Assembly (NCBI GenBank): GCA_029820945.1
Contig: JALGUJ010000021.1
Coordinates: 1 to 62,697 of the forward strand
DNA from: Candidatus Zipacnadia bacterium
Lineage (GTDB): Bacteria > Armatimonadota > Zipacnadia > Zipacnadales > UBA5352
Length of the DNA: 62,697 nt
Reading direction: 5' to 3'
Shown: one piece after another, positions 52,858 through 61,994 of the stretch
Position numbering within the stretch: position 1 is the first letter of the stretch
Layout: the number at the start of each line of letters is the position of its first letter
Notes under the pieces: generated by a model
What the model saw: the letters and a program-made list of their open reading frames with translations, nothing else
Database searches by the model: none
Told to the model about the DNA's origin: nothing
Position numbers and translations under genes: made by a program

Positions 52858-52910
52858 TCCTGACGCCAACGGCAAACGACTACCGCCCGTGCTTGCTGGA
52901 GGCAATGGCG

Positions 52911-55484
52911 ATGCGCATCGAGCATCCGCTGACACTGATTGTCGTACTGACGCTCGCGTCCGCCGCCTGCGCCGAGGTCCCGCTGGTCGTGGACGGCGAG
53001 GGGCGGGCGATCGTCGTCGTGCCCGCCGAGCCCGCTCCGGTTGCGCGGTACGCGGCCGAGGAGCTGGTCGCGCACGTCGCGAGAGCCACGGGCGTCGAGC
53101 TCCCGATCTTCCCCGCGGACGCTGCGCCCGACGAGCCGGAGGCGCGTGTGCTGATCGGCCGCCTCTCGGAGACCTACGAGTCCGGCATCGAGGTCGAGGC
53201 GCTCGATGAGGAGGAGGCGGCCATCCTCACCGCCGGCGAGCGACTCTTCATCGTGGGCGATGACGATAACGCCGATCCTCTGGCACCGACCACGCGCGCG
53301 GGCACGCTCTGGGGCGTCTACGAGCTGCTCGAGCGCGACCTCGGCGTGGTCTGGATGTGGCCGGGCGAGCTGGGCATCCACGTCCCGGAGACGGACACGG
53401 TCGTCATCGGCGACTGGGACGAGCAGCTCAAGCCGCATCTGCTCGTGCGCCGCACGCGCGACGGCATCATCAAGCGCGAGTCGCCCTTCCCGGGCTTCAC
53501 CGAGGAGGGTCTCGCGGCCTATGAACGCGGCCAGCAGGTCTTCCTGCGCAGGCACCGTCAGGGGCAGACCTATCCCCTCCGCTGGGGTCACGCCTTCAGC
53601 GCCTGGTGGCGGGAGTACGGTGAGGAGCACCCGGAGTGGTTCCAGCTCCTGCCCAATGGCCGGCGCGGGCCGCTGAACGAGACCGGCGCATGGAACGTGT
53701 CGATGTGCGTCTCCGAGCCGACCTTCCACGAGGAGATCATCCGCCGGTGGCGGGAGCGGCGGGAGCAGCAGCCCGATCGCTGGCAGAACCTGAACATCTG
53801 CGAGAACGACTGCGCCGGGCGCTGCACCTGCGAGAGCTGCCAGGCCTGGGACCAGCCGCTTCGCCCCGAGGATGAGGGCAAACCGGTCGAGCAGCGCTCG
53901 GTCTCGAACCGCTACGCCCGGTTCTGGCGGGCGGTCTACGACCTCGCGGCGCCCATCGACCCGGATGTGATCGTGACGGCATACATCTACGCGAACTACC
54001 GTAAGCCGCCGACCGCGGATGTCCGGCTCAACGAGAACGTCCTGCTGGGCTACGTCCCCTACGTCAACTTCCCGCTCACCGAGCAGATGTGGGAGCGGGT
54101 GCACTCGGAGTGGATGGGCTGGCGGGAGACCGGAGCGCGTCTCTTCCTGCGCCCGAACTCCACGCTCGTGGGCCACGCGATGCCCTACAACTACGCGCAT
54201 CAGATTGGCGAGCTGATGCGCTTCGTGATGGACAACGGCTGCGCGGCCACCGACTTCGACTCGCTGCCCGGCCAGTGGGCCGCGATGGGGCCGACGCTCT
54301 ACGTGCTCTGCCGCGCGCATACGCGGCCGGACCTGCAGACCGACGAGATGCTCGATGAGTACTACTCCGGCTTCGGGCCGGCCGCAGGGGCGATGAAGGA
54401 GTACTTCGACTACTGGGAGCGGCACCTCAATGACTTCATCCTCGGCGACCCGAGCAAACGCGGGCTGCTCTTCTGGCTGTCCTTCGGCGCGAGCGAGCAC
54501 GTGATCTACGGCCCGGAGCAGTTCGGGGAGGCCGGGCGGATCCTCGACAGAGCGGAGAGGGCCGCGCCCGAGGGGGTGTTCGCCGACCGGGTGGCCTTCA
54601 TCCGGCTCGGCTGGGAGCACGCGAGGCTGTGCGCGGAGATCAGCCGACTGCTCGCGGGCGCCGACCCGGACGCCTCGCCGCTTGAGGTGCATCAGCGGCT
54701 CGAGGAGCTGGCCGAGTTCCGGCGAGAGCACGAGGGCGAATTCGTCGCGAACTTCCAGTTCGCGTCGCTGATCGAGAAGGGGAGCTGGAAGATCCCCGAG
54801 GAGCCTCTGCGGGAGGCGCTGCGGCCGATCGCGGCGGAGGTCGCGCCCTTCGAGGCTTCGCCGGCCTTCACCATCCGCGGCGGCCAGAGCTTCGTGGCGC
54901 TGCTTCAGGAGGGGGAGCACTTCCGGGCGCGTATCGCGGCCTCGCGGGTAGGCAGCAACCCGGCGGCGGTCGGCTGGCACCTCATCGCGCCCGACGACGA
55001 GCTGCTGGCGGGCGGATCGCTGCAGGTGGGGGAGAGCGCGGACATCGACGTGGCGGCTCAGCAGGCCGGGGTCTACCTGCTCATGGTGCAGACGAGCCGC
55101 AACCGCGCGAAGGTGAGCCTGCTGAGCGACCATGCGGCGCTGGTGGGCGCGAGGATTGACATGCTGGCGGCGACCTCGCCGATGTTTTTCTACGTCCCGG
55201 AGGGCGCGGAGAGCTTCGCGTTCATCCTGAGCAGCTCAGTGCCCGAGAACGCTCGTGCCACGATCCTTGGGCCGGATGGCACGGAGATGGCGAGCGCGGA
55301 GACCGGCGACGAGCGCGAGATCACCATGCAGGTTGACGTCCCGGCGGGGCAGGCCGGCCAGGCGTGGCAGGTGGTCATCTCGCGCGCATCGACGGGGTAC
55401 TTCGAGGACTACTCGGTGACCCTGGGCGAGAGCCTGCCGCCTTACTGGTCGCTTGCGGCCGACCGGCTCGTTGTGCCGGAGTAG
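52911..55484 (+). CDS. Exported DUF4838 protein (tandem copy 1)
   Basis: An 857-aa protein. The ATG at 52911 is preferred over 52905 because ctggagg lies 8 bases upstream. A signal peptide ends at SAACA. Residues of about 25-170 have the GH67/GH20 N-terminal-like fold (PVARYAAEELVAHVARATG, TLWGVYELLERDLGVVWMWP). The DUF4838 core (about 200-560) has HPEWFQLLPNGRRG, the cysteine motif GRCTCESCQAWD and YYSGFGPAAGAMKEYF. A C-terminal PPC-like sandwich ends PPYWSLAADRLVVPE. Genes of this type accompany polysaccharide loci and may cleave uronic acid-containing glycans; this is inferred. It is closely paralogous to the next gene and more distantly to 36049-38739. Confidence 0.78.
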   Translation: MRIEHPLTLIVVLTLASAACAEVPLVVDGEGRAIVVVPAEPAPVARYAAEELVAHVARATGVELPIFPADAAPDEPEARVLIGRLSETYESGIEVEALDEEEAAILTAGERLFIVGDDDNADPLAPTTRAGTLWGVYELLERDLGVVWMWPGELGIHVPETDTVVIGDWDEQLKPHLLVRRTRDGIIKRESPFPGFTEEGLAAYERGQQVFLRRHRQGQTYPLRWGHAFSAWWREYGEEHPEWFQLLPNGRRGPLNETGAWNVSMCVSEPTFHEEIIRRWRERREQQPDRWQNLNICENDCAGRCTCESCQAWDQPLRPEDEGKPVEQRSVSNRYARFWRAVYDLAAPIDPDVIVTAYIYANYRKPPTADVRLNENVLLGYVPYVNFPLTEQMWERVHSEWMGWRETGARLFLRPNSTLVGHAMPYNYAHQIGELMRFVMDNGCAATDFDSLPGQWAAMGPTLYVLCRAHTRPDLQTDEMLDEYYSGFGPAAGAMKEYFDYWERHLNDFILGDPSKRGLLFWLSFGASEHVIYGPEQFGEAGRILDRAERAAPEGVFADRVAFIRLGWEHARLCAEISRLLAGADPDASPLEVHQRLEELAEFRREHEGEFVANFQFASLIEKGSWKIPEEPLREALRPIAAEVAPFEASPAFTIRGGQSFVALLQEGEHFRARIAASRVGSNPAAVGWHLIAPDDELLAGGSLQVGESADIDVAAQQAGVYLLMVQTSRNRAKVSLLSDHAALVGARIDMLAATSPMFFYVPEGAESFAFILSSSVPENARATILGPDGTEMASAETGDEREITMQVDVPAGQAGQAWQVVISRASTGYFEDYSVTLGESLPPYWSLAADRLVVPE

Positions 55485-55587
55485 GCGCCATTCGGTCGGG
55501 CATGTGCCGTCGCGCGAGTCGTTGGCCGTTCCGAACGACACGACAACTCCGTCCTGCCCCGAACCGTGGTGCAACCGGAGGCCACTC

Positions 55588-58155
55588 ATGGGAGCTATGA
55601 CGGTCGTGGCCGTCGCGCTGATCGCTCTGTCCAGTGTCGCCACCGCGGACGTCCCGCTCGTCACCGACGGGCAGGCGCGGGCGGTGGTCGTCACGCCCGC
55701 CGAGCCGCTGCCCGTGGCGCAGTACGCCGCCGAGGAGCTGATCTACCACGTCGAGCGTGCGACCGGCGTGACGCTGCCGATCGCCACGGAGGACGCCGTG
55801 CCGGAGGCAGACGCGCGCGTCTACGTCGGCGCCACGCGGGCCGCCGCCGATGAGGGCATCGACGTGGCGGCGCTGGCGTACGAGGAGACCGTCCTGCGCA
55901 CGGCCGGCAACGCGCTCTACATCGTCGGCCAGGATGATGATGGTGACCCACTCGCCAACGACACCAACGCCGGGACGCTCTGGGGCGTCTACGAGCTGCT
56001 CGAGCGGGAGTTGGGCGTGGTGTGGATGTGGCCGGGCGAGCTGGGCACCCACGTGCCGGAGACGGACGAGGTGGTCATCGCCGACGTGGATGAGCGGTTC
56101 GAGCCGCGGCTGCTGCAGCGGAACGTGCGGCACGGGATCATCAGCCGCGGGGAGCCGAAGACCCAGCGCTTCACGCCCGAGGGACGCGCCTCCTACGCCC
56201 ACGACCAGAGCGTCTTCCTGCGCCGCCATCGCATGGGGCGCAAGCACGAGCTGCACTACGGCCACGCCTTCAACGCCTGGTGGGACCGCTACGGCGACGA
56301 GCATCCCGAGTGGTTCCAGCTCGTCAATGGCCGGCGCGGACCCACCCGGCCCAACGCGCGCTTCTCGATGTGCGTGAGCGCGCCGGGCCTGCATGAGCGG
56401 ATCATCGCCAACTGGCTGGAAGAGCGCGCGGCGAACCCCGACCGGGTCGTCAACATCAACGTCTGCGAGAACGACATCCAGGGGCTGTGCGAGTGCGAGA
56501 CCTGCACGTCCTGGGACGGCCCGCAGCCGGAGAGCATTCACCCCCGCTTCGGCCCCCGCGTGGTGTCCGACCGCTACGCGACCTTCTGGCGGATCATCTG
56601 CGAGAAGGCGATGGCCATCGACCCGGATGCCATCGTCATGGCCTACGCCTACGTCAACTACGCGCCGCCGCCGAGCGAGCACATCACGCTGCCGCCGAAC
56701 ATGCTGGTGGGGACGGTGCCGGACCTCTTCTTCCCGCGCACCGGGGAGGAGCAGCAGTGGACCAAGGACCAGTGGTCGGGCTGGGCGCGCACCGGCGCGA
56801 GCATCTTCCTGCGGCCCAACTACATGCTGCACGGGTACTGCATGCCGCACATCTTCGTGCACCAGTTCGCCGACGAGTTCCAGTTCGAGGCCGCCAACGG
56901 CATGGTGGCGACCGACTTCGACTCGCTCAACGGGCAGTGGTCCACGCAGGGGACGACCCTCTACGCGCTGATGCGCCTGCACACGAGACCGGAGATGGAC
57001 ATCGATGAGATGCTGGGGGAGTACTTCTCCGGCTTCGGGCCGGCGGCGGCGAAGGTGAAGCAGTACTTCGACCACTTCGAGGCGCACACGATGCAGATGC
57101 GCGAGATGCTGGGGCTGGAGGACAACCGTGGCATCCACTGGTCGCGCTACGCCAAGGACGCCCACCGCGCGTTTCCGCGCGAGGTGTTGGAGAGCGGCGA
57201 AGCGATCCTCGGTGAGGCCGCGGCGCTGGTCGAGGGGCAGGAGCCCTACCAGGCGCGGGTGGCGTTCCTGCGGACCGGCCTGGAGCACGCCACGATGTGC
57301 GCGGAGATCGCCCGGTTGCTGGCCGGAGAGAGCCCCGCGGTGTCGCCCTTCGCGGTTCGTCGCAGGCTGGCGGAGCTGGCCGAGTTTCGCCGCGCGCACG
57401 AGCAGATGAACTTCTCGAACCTGCACTTTGCCGCCTACATCGAGCAGCGGAGTTGGGAGATCACCGAGGGCTACTCGGGCGAGCAGCTCCGCGCAGTCTC
57501 GGAGGCTGTCGAGCCGCTGCCCGAGGGCGCGCACTTCTCGCTGCGCGGTGGGCACTCGCTTGTGGCGGTGCTGGAGGCGGGGGAGAGCTTCCGCGCGCAC
57601 ATCGACACGAAGATGGTGGGCGCGAACGAGTCGCCGATCACCTGGGTACTGGTCGATCCGGGGGACAACGTGATGGCGCGGGGGAGCATCCCGGTCGGCG
57701 AATCGGCCGACATCGACATCCCGGTCGAGGCGGCGGGGACCTACGCGATGGTGGTGCAGACGAGCAAGAACAACGCGAAGGTCACGCCGCTGAACGACCA
57801 CTCGGCGGTTGCGGCGCCCCAGGTTCACCTCATCTACCCATCGGCGCGCATCTACTTCTGGGTGCCCGAAGGGGCGGAGGAGTTCACGCTCCGCTTCCAC
57901 GCCATGTATCCGGGCGAGCAGGTGCGGCTGAGCGTGTACGGCCCGGACGGCGAGGAGGCGGGCGTGGAGCAGACGCGCAGGAGCGGGGACATGGAGCTGC
58001 CCGTGCAGGTCCCGGAGGGCCAGGACGGGCGCGCGTGGTCGGTCACCTTCGAGCAGGTCGAGGACATCACGATGGAGGACTACGTGGTGACGCTGGACGA
58101 GCGCCTGCCGCCCTACTGGTCGCTGGCTCCGGACCGGCTGGTGCTTCCTCCCTGA
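55588..58155 (+). CDS. Exported DUF4838 protein (tandem copy 2)
   Basis: An 855-aa protein; the ATG at 55588 lies 6 bases from ggagg, and a signal peptide ends at SVATA. It is colinear with the previous protein end to end: TLWGVYELLERELGVVWMWP, HPEWFQLVNGRRG, GLCECETCTSWDG, YFSGFGPAAAKVKQYF and the closing PPYWSLAPDRLVLPP. The two differ throughout, so the tandem duplication is not recent and their substrates may differ. A 103-base gap separates them. It is convergent with the next, minus-strand gene (45-base gap). Confidence 0.78.
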   Translation: MGAMTVVAVALIALSSVATADVPLVTDGQARAVVVTPAEPLPVAQYAAEELIYHVERATGVTLPIATEDAVPEADARVYVGATRAAADEGIDVAALAYEETVLRTAGNALYIVGQDDDGDPLANDTNAGTLWGVYELLERELGVVWMWPGELGTHVPETDEVVIADVDERFEPRLLQRNVRHGIISRGEPKTQRFTPEGRASYAHDQSVFLRRHRMGRKHELHYGHAFNAWWDRYGDEHPEWFQLVNGRRGPTRPNARFSMCVSAPGLHERIIANWLEERAANPDRVVNINVCENDIQGLCECETCTSWDGPQPESIHPRFGPRVVSDRYATFWRIICEKAMAIDPDAIVMAYAYVNYAPPPSEHITLPPNMLVGTVPDLFFPRTGEEQQWTKDQWSGWARTGASIFLRPNYMLHGYCMPHIFVHQFADEFQFEAANGMVATDFDSLNGQWSTQGTTLYALMRLHTRPEMDIDEMLGEYFSGFGPAAAKVKQYFDHFEAHTMQMREMLGLEDNRGIHWSRYAKDAHRAFPREVLESGEAILGEAAALVEGQEPYQARVAFLRTGLEHATMCAEIARLLAGESPAVSPFAVRRRLAELAEFRRAHEQMNFSNLHFAAYIEQRSWEITEGYSGEQLRAVSEAVEPLPEGAHFSLRGGHSLVAVLEAGESFRAHIDTKMVGANESPITWVLVDPGDNVMARGSIPVGESADIDIPVEAAGTYAMVVQTSKNNAKVTPLNDHSAVAAPQVHLIYPSARIYFWVPEGAEEFTLRFHAMYPGEQVRLSVYGPDGEEAGVEQTRRSGDMELPVQVPEGQDGRAWSVTFEQVEDITMEDYVVTLDERLPPYWSLAPDRLVLPP

Positions 58156-58200
58156 TGCCGCTCTCCCGAGGCGCCTACCGCGCCCGGGATGGGCTGAGCG

Positions 58201-59566
58201 TCACGGCCACGCGGCGCGGAACTTGTGGTAGTGTGGCGCCTCGCCGGGGTCGGCGGCGTAGATCGAGTAGAGCCGCGCGTTCCGCGCCCGTATCCGCAGC
58301 CTGACGCGCGTCCCCGCCCGGCTCCCGGCGCCGCCCGGCCAGGCCAGCGCGTGGTCGGTCGCATCTCCGGTGATGGGCGCGCAGTCATCCAGCGTACAGC
58401 CCTCGACGGGCTCGCCCTCCGGGCCGACCAGCTCCGCGCGCAGCCAGCCGCGGGCGTCGATCTGCGCGTTCACGCGCAGTTCCAGTGACGGCGGCGTGAA
58501 GCCCACGGTCGGCAGCTCGGCGGGGTCGTCTCCGGCCTCGAGCGCCACGAGGCGGTCGGGCCGCATCGTCGGCACGCCCAGCCCGGCCGTCTGCGGGTCC
58601 GGCTCCCAGTGCCGGGAGTGGCGCTTGGTGGTCCCCATGTAGTAGCGGATCTCGTCGTCGAGGAAGACCGGCTGGGAGGCGCACTGCAGGTTCCCGGCGG
58701 TCCCACTCGTCCCCGCTGCCGTGCGGAATGAACGCCTCACCCCGCTCGGCGCGGTGCCAGGCATGGCCGGCGCGGGCGTAGGTCAGCTCGCCCTCCTGGT
58801 AGCCGTGCATGTGGCTTCCGTTGAGGTCCTCCTCGCCGGTGTGGTACGCCCACATGGGTCCGATCTCGTACGAGCCGTAGATGGTCGCGCCCATGCCGTA
58901 GATCTGGAACTGCGCGGGGTCGCCGGGGCCGGGCTCGAGGATCATGCGCGGCTCGTCGAAGTGCACCAAGTCCCACGACTCGCTGCGGAAGACGCGGCGC
59001 CCGTAGCCCTGGTTGCGGTGGTGCACGACGTAGCGGCCGTCGGCGGCGCGGAAGAAGCCCATCGGGCAGTCCGGCGGCGTGGCGATCATCGGGCCGGGCT
59101 TGACCGGCTCCCAGTGCATGCCGTCGGCGCTGTGGTGGCCCCGGATGCAGCCGAGCACGTTCTCGGGGCTCGCGCCCGCGACCATCTTGTAGCGCCAGTC
59201 CTCGCGCGGGTCCTGGGGATCGTGGATCACCGCGGGCCCGTGCGGATTGTCGGTGAAGACGATGTTGGTCGGCCCCCCGTCCCACTCGTAGAGGCGAAGC
59301 TGCGGGCGGCGCCACTCGACGCCGTCGTCGCTCTCGGCGTAGGCCAGGCGCATGGCCCATGGCTCGTGGATCACGGAGTACCCCATCTGGAAGCGGGCGT
59401 CGGGGGCCCGGAGCACGCTGCCGTAGAGTTGCATGTTCCTGTTCTCCCACGGCCGGTCGGCCACGAAGAGCGGGTTGTCGGAGTGCTTTCGCGGCCGCTG
59501 GAGCACCCGGTTGAAGCCATCGACCATATCCAGTTCCCGGTAGTCGAAGAACAGGATCGTGAGCAT
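58201..59566 (-). pseudogene. Five-bladed beta-propeller glycosidase-like protein, frameshifted
   Basis: The start is set at the ATG at 59566, with ggagg 8 bases upstream. Reading continues to HGSGDEWDRR and then breaks near 58704 into low-complexity sequence. The other frame carries on as NLQCASQPVFLDDEIRYYMG and ends at 58201. Dropping one C from gaccgccgggaac gives WDRGNLQCASQPVF, which is clearly the intended protein, about 454 aa. The pattern of repeated DG-x-x-W blades (SDDGVEWRRPQLRLYEWDG, SADGMHWEPVKPGP) fits GH32/43/130-like propellers without signal peptide. It may be active if the frameshift is an assembly error. It lies 39 bases downstream of the GH31 gene on the same strand. Confidence 0.65.
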
Positions 59567-59605
59567 TTGCGACACCTCCGCCGCCCGGAGTGCCGGACCG
59601 CCGTG

Positions 59606-61906
59606 CTATGAGACGAGCACCTCGACCGCGGCCATGTCGCGCCGGCCGAGGCTCACGACCACCGCGCCAGCGTCGATGTGCCAGCGGGGTCGGGGGCCGT
59701 AGCTGCTGCGCGCGATGGGCTTGCCATCCAGCGAGACACCGGATGCGCCTTTGAGGCCGTGCAGGATCACGGTCAGCTCCCGGCGCTCCACCGCGCCGTC
59801 GAAGCCGCCCTCCGCCGCGTCGAGGCGCACGCGCACGCCGCCATCGACGGGCTCGTGGCTGATGCGCTGCGTGCGGCGCCGGCCCTGCTCGAAGGCGAAG
59901 GTGCGGCCGTCGTCCTCGTACAGCGTCAGCTCGCCGGGGGCGCCGGCGAAGACGTGGACCGTCAGCTCATCATCCGGGCGCTGGCCGACGAAGTCGATCC
60001 GCGGCCCCATGGGCAGGATCGCGCCCGCGGGGGCGAGCAGTGGCCCACCGCGGTCCTCCGGGACCTCCGGGCGGACCCGTCCGCCGCCCTCCAGGCGCTC
60101 ACCGGTCCAGAAGTTGTGCCAGCCGCCCTCGGGCAGCCAGACCTCTTCGGTGAAACAGCCCACCAGCAGCGACGGGCCAAGGAGGAACTGGTGCAGGCAC
60201 TCGGAGGCCTGCTCGTCGTGCGGGTAGAGCAGCGGCATCGGGCGCATCATGGGCATGCCGGTCTGGTGCGCCTCCCAGGCGACGGAGTAGAGGTAGGGGA
60301 GCAGGCGGTAGCGCAGGCGCGCGTAGTCGGTAAAGATGCGCTGCAGGCGCTCGCCCTGCAGCCACGGGTGGCGCCAGTAGTTCCACGAGTTGAGCTGCGC
60401 CCACGGCAGCAGGCAGCCGAAGTGGATGCCGTCCTCCCGGTAGACCATCATGTCCACGGTGTTGAGCCCGTGGCCGGACAATGAGAGGTTCAGGCAGGCG
60501 ACCAGAGGCTCCTCGCCGCCGCCCGTGTCGCCGGTCCAGGTGCCGGTCCAGCGCTGCAGGCCGGCCCAGCCGTCCGGCGTGAAGGGGAAGGTGCGCTCGG
60601 CCGTCCCCCGCTCGCGCTCGGTGTACTCGCGGAAGCCCAGGAACATCTGTTTCGAGTAGAGCAGCGGGTAGAGGTTGTGCATCTGGTCATCGAGCATCCC
60701 ATTGCCCCACAGCCGGTCGGGATGCTCCAGGCACTGAAAGGCCCCATCCTGCTTGAACCAGTGGGCGCCCTCGAAGACGAACTTCTGGAGGTGGTCAAAC
60801 CACGGCTCCTGTAGCCTGGTAAGCCGGTCGAGGCGCCGCTGGCCCTGCAGGTTCTGGTCCACCTCGTGGCCGTCCGCAAACACAAGCGTGTCTTTCTCGC
60901 GCTCCGCCTCGGCCTCGCGCAGGTCGGGGTCAACGCGCCGCTCCTCCTCGTAGGAGAGGTCGTAGTCGTTGCACAGCCACAGGCCGGGCTTGAAGCCCAT
61001 GCGCTGGGCGGCGGCGAAGAAGGTGGTCTTGTTCCGGTCGTAGCGGGGCACACGGAAGCGCTCATCGCTCCACTGCTTCTCCACCGACGCGTCGTAGTTC
61101 CTCTCCATCCAGCCGGGTTCGAGGCCGATGGCGTCGCAGGGAATGCCCTCGTCGCGGAAGGTCTTGCAGGTGTCGGTGAACTCCTTGGCGTCCGCCTGGG
61201 TGCGGCAGATGAACCAGAGCCCGAAGCCCCACCTGGGGGGCAGGAACGGCCGGCCGGTGACCTGCGTGTAGCGGTCGATGACCTCGGCGGGCTCCGGTCC
61301 GTAGATGACATAGAGGTCGAGCGTCTCATCCTCACACTCGAAGTCGAACCAGTCGTCGCTGCTGGCGCCGAGGTCGTAGAAGACGCGCCGCGTGGTGTTC
61401 ACCAGCAGGCCGTAGCCGCGCGTGGAGATGATGAACGGGATGGGGATGTACTCCTCCACGTTGCGGATCCACAGGTCGCCGGCGGTGCCGCGGTGCTCGA
61501 TGCGGTCGCGGGTCTGATCGCCCAGGCCGAAGAAGCGCTCATCGGCGGAAAGCTCGAAGCGCGCGCGGAAGCCCGGGTCGGGCCCCAGCATGGGCGGCTC
61601 GTGGCCGCGCAGCAGCTCGTTCCCGTCGGCGTCCTGCACGCCAAGCGTCCGATCCCCGTAGAGCCGAACGCTCATCAGCTCCGTCGAGACCGTGCCCGTG
61701 CGCGCGCCCAGGTCGGTCTCGACCTCGACCTCCGGCCAGTCGCGGCGCCAGAGGCCGTAGCGAAGCAGCGGCGACATGGGCGGCTCATCGCCCTCCCAGC
61801 CGCGGATGCGCGCGATCCCCGGCCTCAGGAAGCGGACGGTGATGGTGCTCCCGTCGCGGGTGATGCTCAGGCCGCTCTCGATCGGCTCGGCGTTCATCGC
61901 GGACAT
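59606..61906 (-). CDS. GH31-family glycosidase
   Basis: A 766-aa protein. The ATG at 61906 is favoured by gaggtga just upstream. There is no signal peptide, so it is cytoplasmic. The N-terminal sandwich includes RFFGLGDQTRDRIEHRG. The TIM barrel starts at PPRWGFGLWFICRTQ and holds WFKQDGAF as the nucleophile region (Asp) and WTGTWTGDTGGG with the acid/base Asp. Two C-terminal sandwiches include LTLYEDDGRTFAFEQG. The family hydrolyses alpha-glucosides, alpha-xylosides and related sugars or transfers them. The nucleophile motif KQDG instead of the common DMNE suggests a less studied subgroup. Confidence 0.9.
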   Translation of the reverse strand: MSAMNAEPIESGLSITRDGSTITVRFLRPGIARIRGWEGDEPPMSPLLRYGLWRRDWPEVEVETDLGARTGTVSTELMSVRLYGDRTLGVQDADGNELLRGHEPPMLGPDPGFRARFELSADERFFGLGDQTRDRIEHRGTAGDLWIRNVEEYIPIPFIISTRGYGLLVNTTRRVFYDLGASSDDWFDFECEDETLDLYVIYGPEPAEVIDRYTQVTGRPFLPPRWGFGLWFICRTQADAKEFTDTCKTFRDEGIPCDAIGLEPGWMERNYDASVEKQWSDERFRVPRYDRNKTTFFAAAQRMGFKPGLWLCNDYDLSYEEERRVDPDLREAEAEREKDTLVFADGHEVDQNLQGQRRLDRLTRLQEPWFDHLQKFVFEGAHWFKQDGAFQCLEHPDRLWGNGMLDDQMHNLYPLLYSKQMFLGFREYTERERGTAERTFPFTPDGWAGLQRWTGTWTGDTGGGEEPLVACLNLSLSGHGLNTVDMMVYREDGIHFGCLLPWAQLNSWNYWRHPWLQGERLQRIFTDYARLRYRLLPYLYSVAWEAHQTGMPMMRPMPLLYPHDEQASECLHQFLLGPSLLVGCFTEEVWLPEGGWHNFWTGERLEGGGRVRPEVPEDRGGPLLAPAGAILPMGPRIDFVGQRPDDELTVHVFAGAPGELTLYEDDGRTFAFEQGRRRTQRISHEPVDGGVRVRLDAAEGGFDGAVERRELTVILHGLKGASGVSLDGKPIARSSYGPRPRWHIDAGAVVVSLGRRDMAAVEVLVS

Positions 61907-61969
61907 GCCTGTCACCTCGTCGTGGGTGTCACTTCAGCGCACCGATCTCCTGCTCGTGCGTCGAACGAA

Positions 61970-61988
61970 GCGGCCCCGTGAGGGCCGC
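61970..61988 (-). terminator. Small GC hairpin between the GH31 gene and the upstream gene
   Basis: GCGGCCC (61970-61976) pairs with GGGCCGC (61982-61988) over 5 bases, 7 bases past the upstream stop at 61995. It is a weak terminator or mRNA processing site. Confidence 0.4.
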
Positions 61989-61994
61989 ATGCGG

